Origin: Chromera velia
Lineage: Eukaryota; Sar; Chromeraceae
Reading direction: 5' to 3'
Assembly: GCA_018398765.1 (NCBI GenBank)
Contig: JAHBMJ010001545.1
Location: forward strand, 2,597-22,596
DNA: 20,000 bases
Of the stretch, positions 9,667-16,300 are shown one piece after another; position 1 is the first letter of the stretch; the number at the start of each line of letters is the position of its first letter. Position numbers and translations under genes: made by a program. The notes beneath the pieces are model-generated. The model saw only the letters and a list, made by a program, of their open reading frames with translations, made no database searches and was not told the origin of the DNA.

Positions 9667-11159
9667 NNNGGGGGGGGGGGGACACCTGCCTACCTTCTCC
9701 TGCAGGAGGAACGGGCTCTCGTCGATGATGGCTGCGATGGGCGCGTTGGTGGTCACTCTCCAGGTCTCCTTCGGACCGCAGAACCGAATGTGGTGGGCCC
9801 CTCGTGTCTGCATAAGCACGCACATTTCTTTGTTTTTTCCGCATCCGAATCAAACGTCTCATGCACCCACGCATGGGACGCAGGGACACACCACCGGCTC
9901 CCTAAAAAGCGCTCTGATCGACGCACCTGAAATCCGTCTGTGGAGTTGTAGTTGAAAGTAGGTCGGACTCGAATTGTGATCTGGGGATCTCCCTTCTTCG
10001 GTGTCAGAATTCTGAAGAACTGCAGTGCAGACAGACAGACAGGCAGAACAAACGGAGGCAGGCTGTCATCTCAAAATGAAGCCAAAGCAGCCTGTGCGAC
10101 CCAAACAAATCGCAGTACTGACGGCAGGGCCCACGCAAAGGCCATTCCGTTCTCTCCCTCTCCCTCCCTCGCTCTTGCGTCCGCTCTCGCTCTCGCTCAA
10201 TCTGTCCCACCTACCTCTCCGTCAATCAGTGTATGTTGCTTTGTTGGCTACCACGGGTGGAAACAAGACACATCGCTGTAAGAGAAGCGCGCACTCAGTC
10301 AAAAAATCGGTCAGTCAGTCAAGTCAGTCCAGCTTTGCGCAAGCCAGTTCAGGTATCTGTTGCTGACTTGGAAGGAGCTGTGCATTCTGTTGAAGATGGG
10401 GAATCGAGGAGCGAAGTCCCGAATTTCCAGCACGTCCCCGTCCCGAGAGTAGAGAGTCGTCACCAGTACGGCCGTGTTCGTCAGATATTCCTGCTCAGAC
10501 CCGCTGAAGCCTGCAATGCAAGCGGTTGATACACACAATGCAGCGTGGTGTGGTGCGGACATACGCGTGTGGGCAAGAATCGTCGGCTGTGAGGAAAGAA
10601 GTTGATTGTAAGGGTAGAGAAAGAGAAGAAATGAGATGGCAAGAAGAGCGAGGGGGAAATCCTCCGTGCAGGGCTGAGAAGACGACGCCAATGGACATCG
10701 AAGATTCAAGCCGAACGGGAAACGAGGCAGGAAAACGTCCCTCGGCTTCCTCTGAGGGGCATCCTCTGGCATTGCTATCTCCCGTCATTGCGCTCTGTGC
10801 ATTCCCCTTCGCGTGTGTCTCCCTTTCCCTCTCTCACCTTCCAGCACCACATCCTGGAAGCCCACTTCTTCCGAGTTGTTGTTCAAGAGAGCATTGAAGA
10901 TAGGATCGCTACCGAAGTGAGCTGCACATATGCGACAAATTACCACACTATTGATATCAATATAAAAGCCATGCAAGCAGGTCCTGATTGGGGCTCCATG
11001 GTGGAAGACCATATGTCATTTCACCCCAAAACACACAACGCAATGCCAGACCCACGCACCAGGGCAGGCCCACACATAGCGCGCCTTGTTGTCGATAAGG
11101 GCCCCCAGGGTTCCATTGCCCACCATCCCGATGTGGCTAAGAAAAATCCGCTGTTCCAT
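2218..11159 (-). CDS. Glycoside hydrolase family 15-like protein, 19 exons, possible pseudoenzyme
   Basis: Nineteen minus-strand exons splice in phase to about 1067 residues. Family motifs appear in GH15 order: an N-terminal GNGTLGALID...YVW motif, SDPIFNALLN, NTAVLVT with EIRDFAPRF, GAHHIRF with ITIRVRP, KYWQEWI and LEYQDVLIR, LKLLTAEETGGLV, AGFNGCAPVILGG, TAGVWEL, and SFTTTTLLWYAEALRASGR. GH15 enzymes hydrolyse alpha-glucosidic bonds (glucoamylase, bacterial trehalase) in an (alpha/alpha)6 barrel after a beta-sandwich. Here the Glu of the GVWE motif, equivalent to the general acid, is kept. The usual NWDYR-x-CW-x-RD substrate motif has degenerated to TRDERVYRIMEE, the YGE segment after PVRIGN is gone, and GNFPQ is not found. 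Gly/Ser/Pro inserts in exons 11, 12 and 16 enlarge the protein. The start is placed at the Met just before the domain, at 11159; an upstream exon behind the CTGTAG at about 11210 is possible. The 3' end is the least certain part. Function is inferred from family; activity is doubtful. Confidence 0.82.
2450..2537 (-). CDS. GH15-like gene, exon 18
   Basis: Encodes YAEALRASGRAAEARLLFES, a clear match to the family helix EALALAGRxDEARALFERLL. The acceptor is GTGCAG. The 3' boundary is one of several GT sites between 2450 and 2470; the one given keeps phase 0. Confidence 0.75.
2714..2784 (-). CDS. GH15-like gene, exon 17
   Basis: Encodes AVREALASRLRESATSFTTT ending in LLW. The SFTTTTLLW portion aligns to the family segment AFLxCSFWLVEAL. 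A strong pyrimidine-rich acceptor precedes it, and donor TG|GTCCGT makes a Trp codon across the junction with exon 18. Confidence 0.68.
3190..3623 (-). CDS. GH15-like gene, exon 16, mostly low-complexity
   Basis: Starts IVASTNYTAVLEAVREEARL after a CTGCAG acceptor. The rest is about 110 residues dominated by Gly, Pro, Ser and Ala, apart from a possible helix around LQNALSILRRGGEA. Donor CGCAG|GTGGGT, phase 0. Confidence 0.72.
3912..3949 (-). CDS. GH15-like gene, exon 15 (38-nt microexon)
   Basis: Encodes FVNTLAAFEEDA, equivalent to the helix VRATVEAIEREL. The donor GCAA|GTAAGT is a perfect consensus and the acceptor is CTGCAG. Confidence 0.78.
4036..4185 (-). CDS. GH15-like gene, exon 14
   Basis: Encodes ASDVRLFAASIP and EGISFLPS, loosely matching SDELDASLLLLPLVGFLP. 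Acceptor TTTCAG, donor TTC|GTAAAT. Similarity is weak residue by residue, but the phases on both sides agree. Confidence 0.62.
4262..4348 (+). repeat. Compound (AC)n(AG)n(GGGA)n microsatellite in intron 13
   Basis: About 18 AC units run into about 12 AG units and then GGGA units. On the transcribed strand of the GH15-like gene this reads as C-rich, (CT)n, (GT)n. Confidence 0.92.
4790..4863 (-). CDS. GH15-like gene, exon 13
   Basis: Encodes WRAVADGMREAILANAVDAK, aligned to the family helix W-x-x-x-ADxIRxxIL. Acceptor TTGCAG; the donor AA|GTGCTT is weak but gives the phase that joins exon 14. Confidence 0.72.
5250..5754 (-). CDS. GH15-like gene, exon 12 with general-acid motif
   Basis: Starts LLNTWAVEVEDELAVLEDL, then a Pro-, Gly- and Ser-rich insert of about 100 residues including a run of nine Ser. 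It ends with TAGVWELPEDWEARGLRVHT and CSVLCWAAAERFSEL. This matches the family block EGIWEVRGxxxHFTYSKVMCWVALDRA, in which the Glu after Trp is the general acid. Donor AAG|GTCAGT. Confidence 0.83.
6188..6813 (-). CDS. GH15-like gene, exon 11 with low-complexity insert
   Basis: Begins VFYDARLREFSTPKLFSVLE after a TACAG acceptor, continuing a GH15 helix. It then runs into about 150 residues rich in Ala, Ser, Pro, Glu and Gly with no recognisable domain. The donor at CTGAG|GTCCGT gives the phase required by exon 12. Confidence 0.75.
7094..7197 (-). CDS. GH15-like gene, exon 10
   Basis: Encodes FNGCAPVILGG and LLGLLVWALSQ, the equivalent of GYRGSxPVRIGNxA. The downstream QxQxDxYGE residues of the family are replaced. 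Acceptor TTCAG, donor CAG|GTGGGG. Confidence 0.85.
7615..7705 (-). CDS. GH15-like gene, exon 9
   Basis: Encodes MVYAIHMMDSMPSQQATFLA, aligned to the family segment LxxxYGIDGSxxLPExELxHL. It ends in GCGG|GTTGGT, which joins exon 10 as FLAGFNGCAPV. The acceptor is one of two nearby AGs; the one chosen keeps phase. Confidence 0.77.
7764..7792. repeat. 29-bp near-perfect palindrome in intron 8
   Basis: Arms 7764-7777 and 7779-7792 are perfect reverse complements of 14 bases around a single central C (left arm tctctgcctgcgta). It lies within intron 8 of the GH15-like gene, about 60 bases upstream of the exon 9 acceptor. Confidence 0.92.
8003..8210 (-). CDS. GH15-like gene, exon 8
   Basis: Encodes AAITLKLLTAEETGGLVSSL, matching RSALTLKLLTxEPTGAIVAA. 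The next block should hold the RNWDYRxCWxRD substrate motif but reads TRDERVYRIMEECLAIGVL, so the Trp, Arg and Asp usually found are missing. The donor is at 8002, or alternatively six bases further downstream. Confidence 0.85.
8672..8781 (-). CDS. GH15-like gene, exon 7
   Basis: Encodes FERKTSKYWQEWIAQLSLPL and EYQDVLI, matching T-x-x-YW-x-x-W followed by EWQDAVIRS, the entry to the GH15 catalytic barrel. Acceptor TTGCAG, donor TTAG|GTCAGT, phase 2. Confidence 0.9.
9053..9088 (-). CDS. GH15-like gene, exon 6 (36-nt microexon, GC donor)
   Basis: Twelve codons encode VYLILGSDESMQ, equivalent to the family pattern FVLGPDESL. It follows a GTGCAG acceptor. The donor is CAG|GCAAGT, a consensus GC-type 5' splice site. 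Any nearby GT donor would break the reading frame. Confidence 0.8.
9474..9681 (+). repeat. Compound (AC)n(AG)nN3(G)n microsatellite in intron 5
   Basis: Two AC blocks, a long imperfect AG block, three Ns at 9667-9669 and a run of 12 G. The N run marks an assembly gap, so true length is unknown. The G-run ends about a dozen bases from the exon 5 donor. Confidence 0.93.
9694..9807 (-). CDS. GH15-like gene, exon 5
   Basis: Encodes GAHHIRF, TWRVTTNAPIAAIIDESPFL and LLQEK, a close match to the GH15 linker before the catalytic barrel. Donor AAG|GTAGGC is strong; the C-run and (CT)n tract of the next intron begin about a dozen bases after it. Confidence 0.88.
9927..10019 (-). CDS. GH15-like gene, exon 4
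   Basis: Encodes FFRILTPKKGDPQITIRVRP and FNYNSTDGFQ, matching the family segment VRPLRGxPRVRVRxRPRFDY. Acceptor CTGCAG, donor CAG|GTGCGT, 31 whole codons. Confidence 0.88.
10368..10510 (-). CDS. GH15-like gene, exon 3
   Basis: Encodes YLTNTAVLVTTL and VLEIRDFAPRFPIF, the beta-sandwich strands typical of bacterial-type GH15. The acceptor is TTGCAG. The donor CAA|GTCAGC is weaker but gives the phase 0 needed by exon 4. Confidence 0.87.
10838..10921 (-). CDS. GH15-like gene, exon 2
   Basis: Follows a GTGCAG acceptor and ends at GAAG|GTGAGA. It encodes HFGSDPIFNALLN, matching the family pattern of PRFDSDPVFCALL, and joins exon 1 to read CPAHFGSDP in phase. Confidence 0.88.
11060..11159 (-). 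CDS. GH15-like gene, exon 1
   Basis: Starts at Met of MEQRIF and carries GMVGNGTLGALIDNKARYVW, the conserved N-terminal GH15 signature. It ends in phase 1 at a G|GTGCGT donor. An in-frame stop about 50 bases upstream of the start sits beside a possible acceptor, so an earlier exon cannot be excluded. Confidence 0.75.
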
Positions 11160-11734
11160 TGCGTCCTTGCTCAGTCGAGGCACGGACGGTTCTGATGGAC
11201 TCAATTCCTACAGGATGCAGGTGAGTATGCAGGACGAATGCTTGCCGTCTCCGTCTCCCAAGCAACGCGTGCAGACAGTCTGCAAGAGAAAGGCAACACA
11301 GAGCTTTCCCTGCTACTGGAAGTCACACGGTAGGCCAAAAAATCTGCTGTCACACATTGGACACCAACTTGAGGAGCAGCTCAATCAACCTGACATTGAT
11401 GTCAGCTGGGTCACATGTGCACTTTTGCCAATTTCTGTGATGGACGTTCAGCAACACTTATGGGTGACCTTAACAAATATGCCTGCATACGAAACCAGTC
11501 CGTACGGAGACAGTGCAGTCCATGACAATGTTTTCTAGTGTCCGGTTCCCCAGGTTCCCCCATTGAACCGAAGGGAAGTCCCGTACGTATGAAACCATGC
11601 AATACCATGCATCTTACTCCAGTCATGTCCAGCAGCCCATGCATTACGCGTTTTTGGGAAGCCGAATCGCCAGAATTGACAAAACACAAAGTTTGTGTAC
11701 GCCCGTCTATATATATATAGTTTATCGTTTGGGG
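11160..11734. other. No gene recognised
   Basis: Upstream flank of the GH15-like gene and left flank of the inverted-repeat element. Open frames here show no recognisable domain. An (AT)n run sits at 11708-11719. The promoter of the minus-strand gene would be expected here, but I see no defined element. Confidence 0.5.
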
Positions 11735-11799
11735 TAAATTTTAGATAAGGCCCCACAGGGCCCCCCCCCGTCCGTAACGTCCGTAACACGCGGGCCCAG
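11735..11799 (+). repeat. Left terminal inverted repeat
   Basis: Begins taaattttagataaggcccc and continues through a C-run into two ccgtaac units. It is the reverse complement of 14978-15040 with few mismatches. Weaker similarity may extend outward into the AT-rich flank. Confidence 0.8.
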
Positions 11800-11800
11800 G

Positions 11801-11850
11801 CCGTCACCATGGATCCCGCGTCACGATCCCGCATCACCATGGATCCCGAC
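11801..11850 (+). repeat. Short tandem units containing ggatcccg
   Basis: About three related units of 13-17 bp (caccatggatcccgc variants) fill the space between outer and inner repeat motifs at the left end. At the right end this space is occupied by the poly-G run. Confidence 0.75.
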
Positions 11851-12008
11851 AAGCCGATTCCAACACGTCCGTAACGTAACCATTTGCTTGACTTTTACTT
11901 TGCTCTCTGCATCGATCCATCGATCTCGTTGCAATCCTTAGTCTCGCTTCCTGCGCATGCACTATGTTCCAATCAAGTCACTGTGATCGACTGCTTTGTG
12001 CTACTGTA

Positions 12009-12042
12009 CTGTGCTGTGCCGTGCTGTGCCGTGCTGTGCCGT
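12009..12042 (+). repeat. 10-bp tandem repeat gtgctgtgcc
   Basis: Three consecutive units, with a degenerate lead-in. It lies at the 3' side of the decayed minus-strand frame. Confidence 0.8.
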
Positions 12043-12850
12043 ACACTGTAACACTTGCGTTGTGCTGTTCGCGATACTGTCACCACTCTTTGTTACTCAT
12101 TCTCTGTGCTCGTTCTCTATGCTCGTTCTCTGCTGGTTGCATGTTTTGGGTTTCGTGCTCTATGATGGTGGAAAGAGAGAGAAAAGCGGAGGAGATGACT
12201 CTGCAGACCCAGAGTGACCCCGTCTACTACGCCGATCATGAAAAACTGGGTAGCTTCTTCATCGGGCTCTGTCAATGACTCCAGCGAGTCCGTTGGCTGT
12301 CTACGTTTTTGTGCACCCCCCCCTGTAAGGTTCTTTTCAATAAATACTTGAATCTGGGAGTGAATCAATCCCATTCGCTGCAAGTCTAATGTTATTTGCA
12401 CAATCCGTCCCGGGGAGACACTTTGGTTCACTTTCTTTGCCTTCCCCCACCCACTTCCTTCCTGCATAATCCTCCTCTTCCCCCTCGCCAACTTTACCTT
12501 CCCTGGCCTCTCATCTCCTGTATAAGGAGCAGCAGTTCCAGCAGGGGCAGAAGCTTTGGCTACAGCAGCCGCTGCAGTAGTAGGTTGAGCTCCAGAAGGG
12601 GCAGAAGCTTGAACGTCAGCAGCTTCGGCGGCTACAGCAGCACCCCTTTTAATCTGGAGAGCTTTATCAGAGGAAGAAACAGAGGCCTTCCTGATTATGC
12701 AAAAAGCAACCATGCATGCTGACTCTTTTTCCCCCAACATTCCATAATAGGAGGGGGAGATAGAAATCACTGGAAGGGCCTTCAGGGGTATTGGCCCCCA
12801 GCACCGTCTCTGCTAATCATGTTATCTCTTTTGCTGCACGCAACAGTTGC

Positions 12851-12950
12851 GAGGGAAGACTAAAATAAGCTTACATGTACAAAAAGTGAGAGAAACACTC
12901 AGAGAGAAAGCAGAATGGATGGACAGGTGTGAGGGAAGACTAAAATAAGC
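12851..12950 (+). repeat. 20-bp direct repeat pair
   Basis: The 20 bases gagggaagactaaaataagc occur identically at 12851-12870 and 12931-12950, with 60 bp between them. They sit in the presumed intron before the Ala-rich tail. Confidence 0.88.
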
Positions 12951-14481
12951 CTCGTTCCTCGCATGTTCCTCACATGCTTGCATCTCCCCCGTTCTTTTCC
13001 CACTCTTTCCTCGCATGCTTGCACCTGCCATACTTTCTTTCTACTTATCCCGCTCTCTCTGTATGTCTATCCCGGTCTTTTTTCATAGTGACACATGTTG
13101 AAAGACTTACAAAATTGTCTTCAAGCTCCCTTCTGTTGGTCTCGACCTGCTCCTCAAAGTTATCTGTACCAGGAAGTGGAGGAGAACCGACATTGAGATG
13201 TTGCTACGGCTACACACCCTCGAAAACGTGCCACAGCAGTTCCCGCCTTTCAGGTAGAATCTGCGGATTAAATCTCCAAGGAGGGAAATCGTTATCTTCG
13301 TCAGTCAATTCGATGAATGCGTCTCCCTCCTCTCGCCTTCTCGCACCCTCAGGCTGCCCCTCTCTGCAGACACCTACCTTCTCCCAAATGAGGTAAATCA
13401 TTACCTCACCGTCCTTTCCCCCAAATTTCTCAAATTGCTGTGTTATGAAAACTAACCCCCTCCTGCCCTGTCTCTGTCCAGCCTCATCTTCTTTCCAAAA
13501 TGAGGGTCGCCCCTCTCTGATATACTTGAAGTTGAGAAAGCGGAGGAAACTGAGCTGATGTCCGCTGCAATCTATAGAGAGACAGGGGGGGGGAAGAGAA
13601 GTGAGACAAAAAACAAAAAATATTATCGTCGAGTGAGAAAAGGATACGACTGACTTGAAAGGAACAGGATCCGACAGCACATTGGGAGAGACAAAATTCA
13701 GGTATTCAGGAGGGGCCTTCCAGGCCGCGTTGGGATGCCAGAATCTTTCCTTTGCCAGACTTTCCTTTCATTTAAACAAAGTATCCGAGAGGATGCCAAG
13801 GCTGTCTAACATGTTTAGTTTGGCCTCCGTAATTCTCTCTACCGTCTCCCTCACTTTTATTCTTGCAGCATCGACAAACGAATTCCTTTTCCTTCTTTCA
13901 TTTTCTTCTTTTTCTGCTTGCCGCAAAGCCTTGACCCCTAGCTTGACCCCCGCCAGTCTTAGCTTTCTCTCTTCTCTGTCTTCTCTTATCTTCTTTTCAC
14001 GCTCCTCTTTCTCAGCTTGCTTCTGCTCTGCTGTCTCCTTCGCAGCCTGCAGTCTTGCCTGTTTGGCCTCTGCTGCTTCTGTTTTTTTTTTTTTTCCTCT
14101 CTTTCTCCTTTGCTTTTCTTCTCGCCACTGCAGAGGGACGGTTTCTTTTATTTTTCCTTTCCTTTCTCTTCCTTTCTCTCTCCTTCTCCAGATGTTGTTG
14201 CCAGGCCTATGGGTCATTCTTCTTATTTTTTTTTGCACTCCCTCATCCTCTCTACTGTGGCCTTCCGGGGCTTCCCCCCTCCTCTTCTTCCCCCCTCCTC
14301 TTCTTCTTCACTCATGTCCTCTTCATCAGAGTACCCCTCTTCAGAATCTTCCTCCCCACCGAATTCCTCCTCACTGGCGTCTTCTTCTTACTCACTACGA
14401 CGTGGCGGCATCTCATATCTGAAGCCAGGCCTTGCAATGCCATCTTCATCTTTGTCTTCATCTTCGTCTTCCAAGAAAAGA

Positions 14482-14571
14482 GGGCCGCGGGCAGAGGGCG
14501 AGAGTTCTTCCATTTTGAACCTTGCAGGGCCGCGGGCAGAGGGCGAGAGTTCTTCCATTTTGAACCCTGCA
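14482..14571 (-). repeat. 45-bp tandem duplication encoding a 15-residue repeat
   Basis: Two almost identical 45-base copies (14482-14526, 14527-14571) keep the frame of the surrounding decayed coding region. Its length is a multiple of three, consistent with having arisen while the frame was under coding constraint. Confidence 0.9.
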
Positions 14572-14937
14572 GGCGCAAAGCAGGAAAAGAGCTAGCTGGA
14601 TCTCCGTGGCGGCGGCCTCAACGGACTTTCTTCTTTAACCTTCTCCGTTGCCTCAGGAGAGAAGAGAGGGCTCTGCTGGGGAGTCTTGGGGGAGGACTCA
14701 TCATTAGACGACTCCACCACCACAACGCTTTTAGAAGGTTCTAAAATATAAACACTTGACTCACTGTCTTGGCAAGCCATATTTGTAGAGCAAAAAGGAC
14801 TGAAGAAACCCGATCGGAACACGTTTGCAGATGGGAGAGTGAAGGAGACAGACAGAGCCGGGCCAACAACAGAGGAGACGGATACGCTCCGTCAAGAGAG
14901 AGCTGTGATGCTTCGGTGTTACGGATGTTACGGACGC

Positions 14938-14943
14938 GGGGGN

Positions 14944-14973
<30 letters not shown>
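14938..14973 (+). repeat. Poly-G run with an N
   Basis: More than 30 G bases with one N at 14943 lie in the spacer of the right inverted repeat. The length is probably unreliable in assembly. Confidence 0.9.
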
Positions 14974-14974
<1 letters not shown>

Positions 14975-14977
14975 TGC

Positions 14978-15040
14978 CGGGGCCCGTGTTACGGACGTTA
15001 CGGACGGCAGAGGGCCCTGTGGGACCTTATCTAAAATTAA
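14978..15040 (-). repeat. Right terminal inverted repeat
   Basis: Mirror of 11735-11799. It contains acggacgttacggacgg and ends in ccttatctaaaattaa. Reading outward from both ends gives the same open frame (VLRTLRT followed by GPVGPYLK), which shows how closely they match. Confidence 0.8.
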
Positions 15041-15356
15041 TCCATAGTTTGGTCATATATACTCCATTCGTTTATACTATACGTAGTCCGAAATTCTTTG
15101 GCGCACGATGTGTGCGTGACTCCATGCACTCTCGCGTATTAAAATTTTAATTCTCAAAAAAACATATATATAGAACGACGTCACTTAAATTATGACTTGT
15201 TATGACGTGTTATTGCTAAAGCGTAAGAATTGCTCGGCAATCTTCTAACGTCTTCTACCCATGACCTTCATCATGGTTCCTGTTCTTTCATTTCTTTGCG
15301 AAGTCTTCTTTCTTGAAGAAGAGAAGAAAGCCATCTGACTGCTCAGTCTGAACAGC
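15041..15356. other. AT-rich flank, nothing recognised
   Basis: AT-rich sequence just outside the element, including short repeats of the word ttatgac near 15189-15213. No open frame with coding character. Confidence 0.5.
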
Positions 15357-15882
15357 ATGCCTTCCAGACTGCTGACTGCACATGATCCTGGTCAGGAAGA
15401 CCTAGACAAAAATGAAATCATCAAAGGCCTCTCTTACCCTTCTGATCATTAACGGTACAACTTTTACCAGAAATTCATCACTGCCAAGTTGGATGATCTT
15501 ATAAGCAACATGCATGGACCTTCATGCAGACTAAGGATTTGAATGGTCCTGAAGGCCTCTTTAACTGGCTCACAGTGAACTTGATAGCTTTGCATTACCA
15601 CTTTCCTAACTGGCAGACTCTTTGTTTCTGCTGCTCTACTCTCCTTGGCTTTGTGCAACTGCCATCTATTGCCTGAGAGAAGACGAAAATTTAATTAATG
15701 AGACCGAGAAAGACGCCTTGATCTTTCATTTTATTGAGAAGGCTCTGCAAAAGCATTGTGCTTCTACCCAGCTAGAAGGAGATGGAGATAACTCAATCAA
15801 CAGAGCGGGAAGAGGAAATAAACGGACAGATCCATCTTACTCTGCAAACCTAGTGCCTAGGTCTCGGAGTCTCACTCAGTGA
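15357..15882 (+). pseudogene. Broken coding patch of unknown family
   Basis: Several frames in turn give protein-like sequence: DKNEIIKGLSYPSD and RYNFYQKFITAKLDDLISNM in one frame (15357-15515), LNGPEGLFNWLTVNLIALHY in another (about 15538-15600), then LREDENLINETEKDALIFHF and IEKALQKHC at about 15676-15760. Stops and frame changes separate them, and I see no splice sites that join them. The Trp/Asn/Leu pattern is reminiscent of retroelement Gag helices, but that is only an impression. Confidence 0.42.
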
Positions 15883-16300
15883 ATCTATGTCCCGTATCCT
15901 CCACTACGTTGCCTTGCTCGAATTATCCTGGGAGGGAGGGCCTCGCTCAGGCTCTCTAAACAGTCTAGGCCCCTTTACGCACCTCTATGAGGCTTCCTCC
16001 CCAGAAGTTCTGAGACCAGCCAAGCTGAAGGTCAGCTGAGACAAAATAAAGCGAGACAGGAATGAGGGGTGGCCGTTTGAATCAATTCCCTCATTGATGA
16101 ATCAGCAAATATGAACGGATGAGTCAATACTATATGGATACTGACTGTCTGACAGGCACCATGTCCCCACGTAGTCCATATGCCAGGCTTGCGTGCAACG
16201 GTCGTTTTACCGGTCTTTTTTCAATTTGTGCACCTTCATCTTTTGTTCATACCCTTCTAACTTGTGTTCTTGTTTCTTGTAGCCACAGGTATTCGGCGTT
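15883..16300. other. No gene recognised
   Basis: Mixed-composition sequence without a convincing open frame, repeat or RNA structure. Confidence 0.45.

Larger units (their letters stand above)
12117..14780 (-). pseudogene. Decayed coiled-coil, Lys/Glu-rich coding region inside the inverted-repeat element
   Basis: Reading starts at the ATG at 14780 (MACQDSESSVYILE), then two copies of a 15-residue repeat (FKMEELSPSARGPAR), an acidic stretch rich in D and E, and a long charged coiled coil rich in K, E and R (about 13770-14200). A segment with FWHPNAAWKAPPEY and LRFLNFKYIREGRPSFWKED follows, then an Ala/Pro-rich tail. One frame persists with stops at 14592, 14388, 13768, 13210 and 13204, and a one-base shift at an A9 run at 14226-14234. 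A strong donor (TTT|GTAAGT, 13110) before the tail exon suggests the ancestor had introns. Some stops could be bypassed by introns, but none of the obvious ones is large enough. I do not recognise the protein; it could be cargo or a structural protein of the element. Confidence 0.55.
11735..15040. mobile_element. Putative inverted-repeat-bounded element, family unknown
   Basis: A 3.3-kb segment is bounded by inverted repeats of about 63 bp that differ by a handful of bases. Both ends share the core gtccgtaacgtccgtaacac and the outer word ttttagataagg. A second, partial copy of the ccgtaac motif lies further inside each end, at 11864-11880 and 14913-14936. The interior holds a decayed minus-strand coding region. 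I did not find a DDE or other transposase signature, and no target-site duplication could be fixed. It may be a non-autonomous transposon, or simply two inverted copies of a smaller repeat. Confidence 0.55.

Noticed and set aside
9379-9889. Long open frames across the AC/AG repeat.
   Set aside because: They are translations of dinucleotide repeats (SLSLSL, VCVCVC, THTHTH). Only the exon 5 portion is coding.
13655-14744. Plus-strand frames of 192-255 residues rich in Leu, Phe and Ser.
   Set aside because: They are the antisense of the K/E-rich coiled coil (AAG/GAA codons read as CTT/TTC), a common artefact that mimics membrane proteins.
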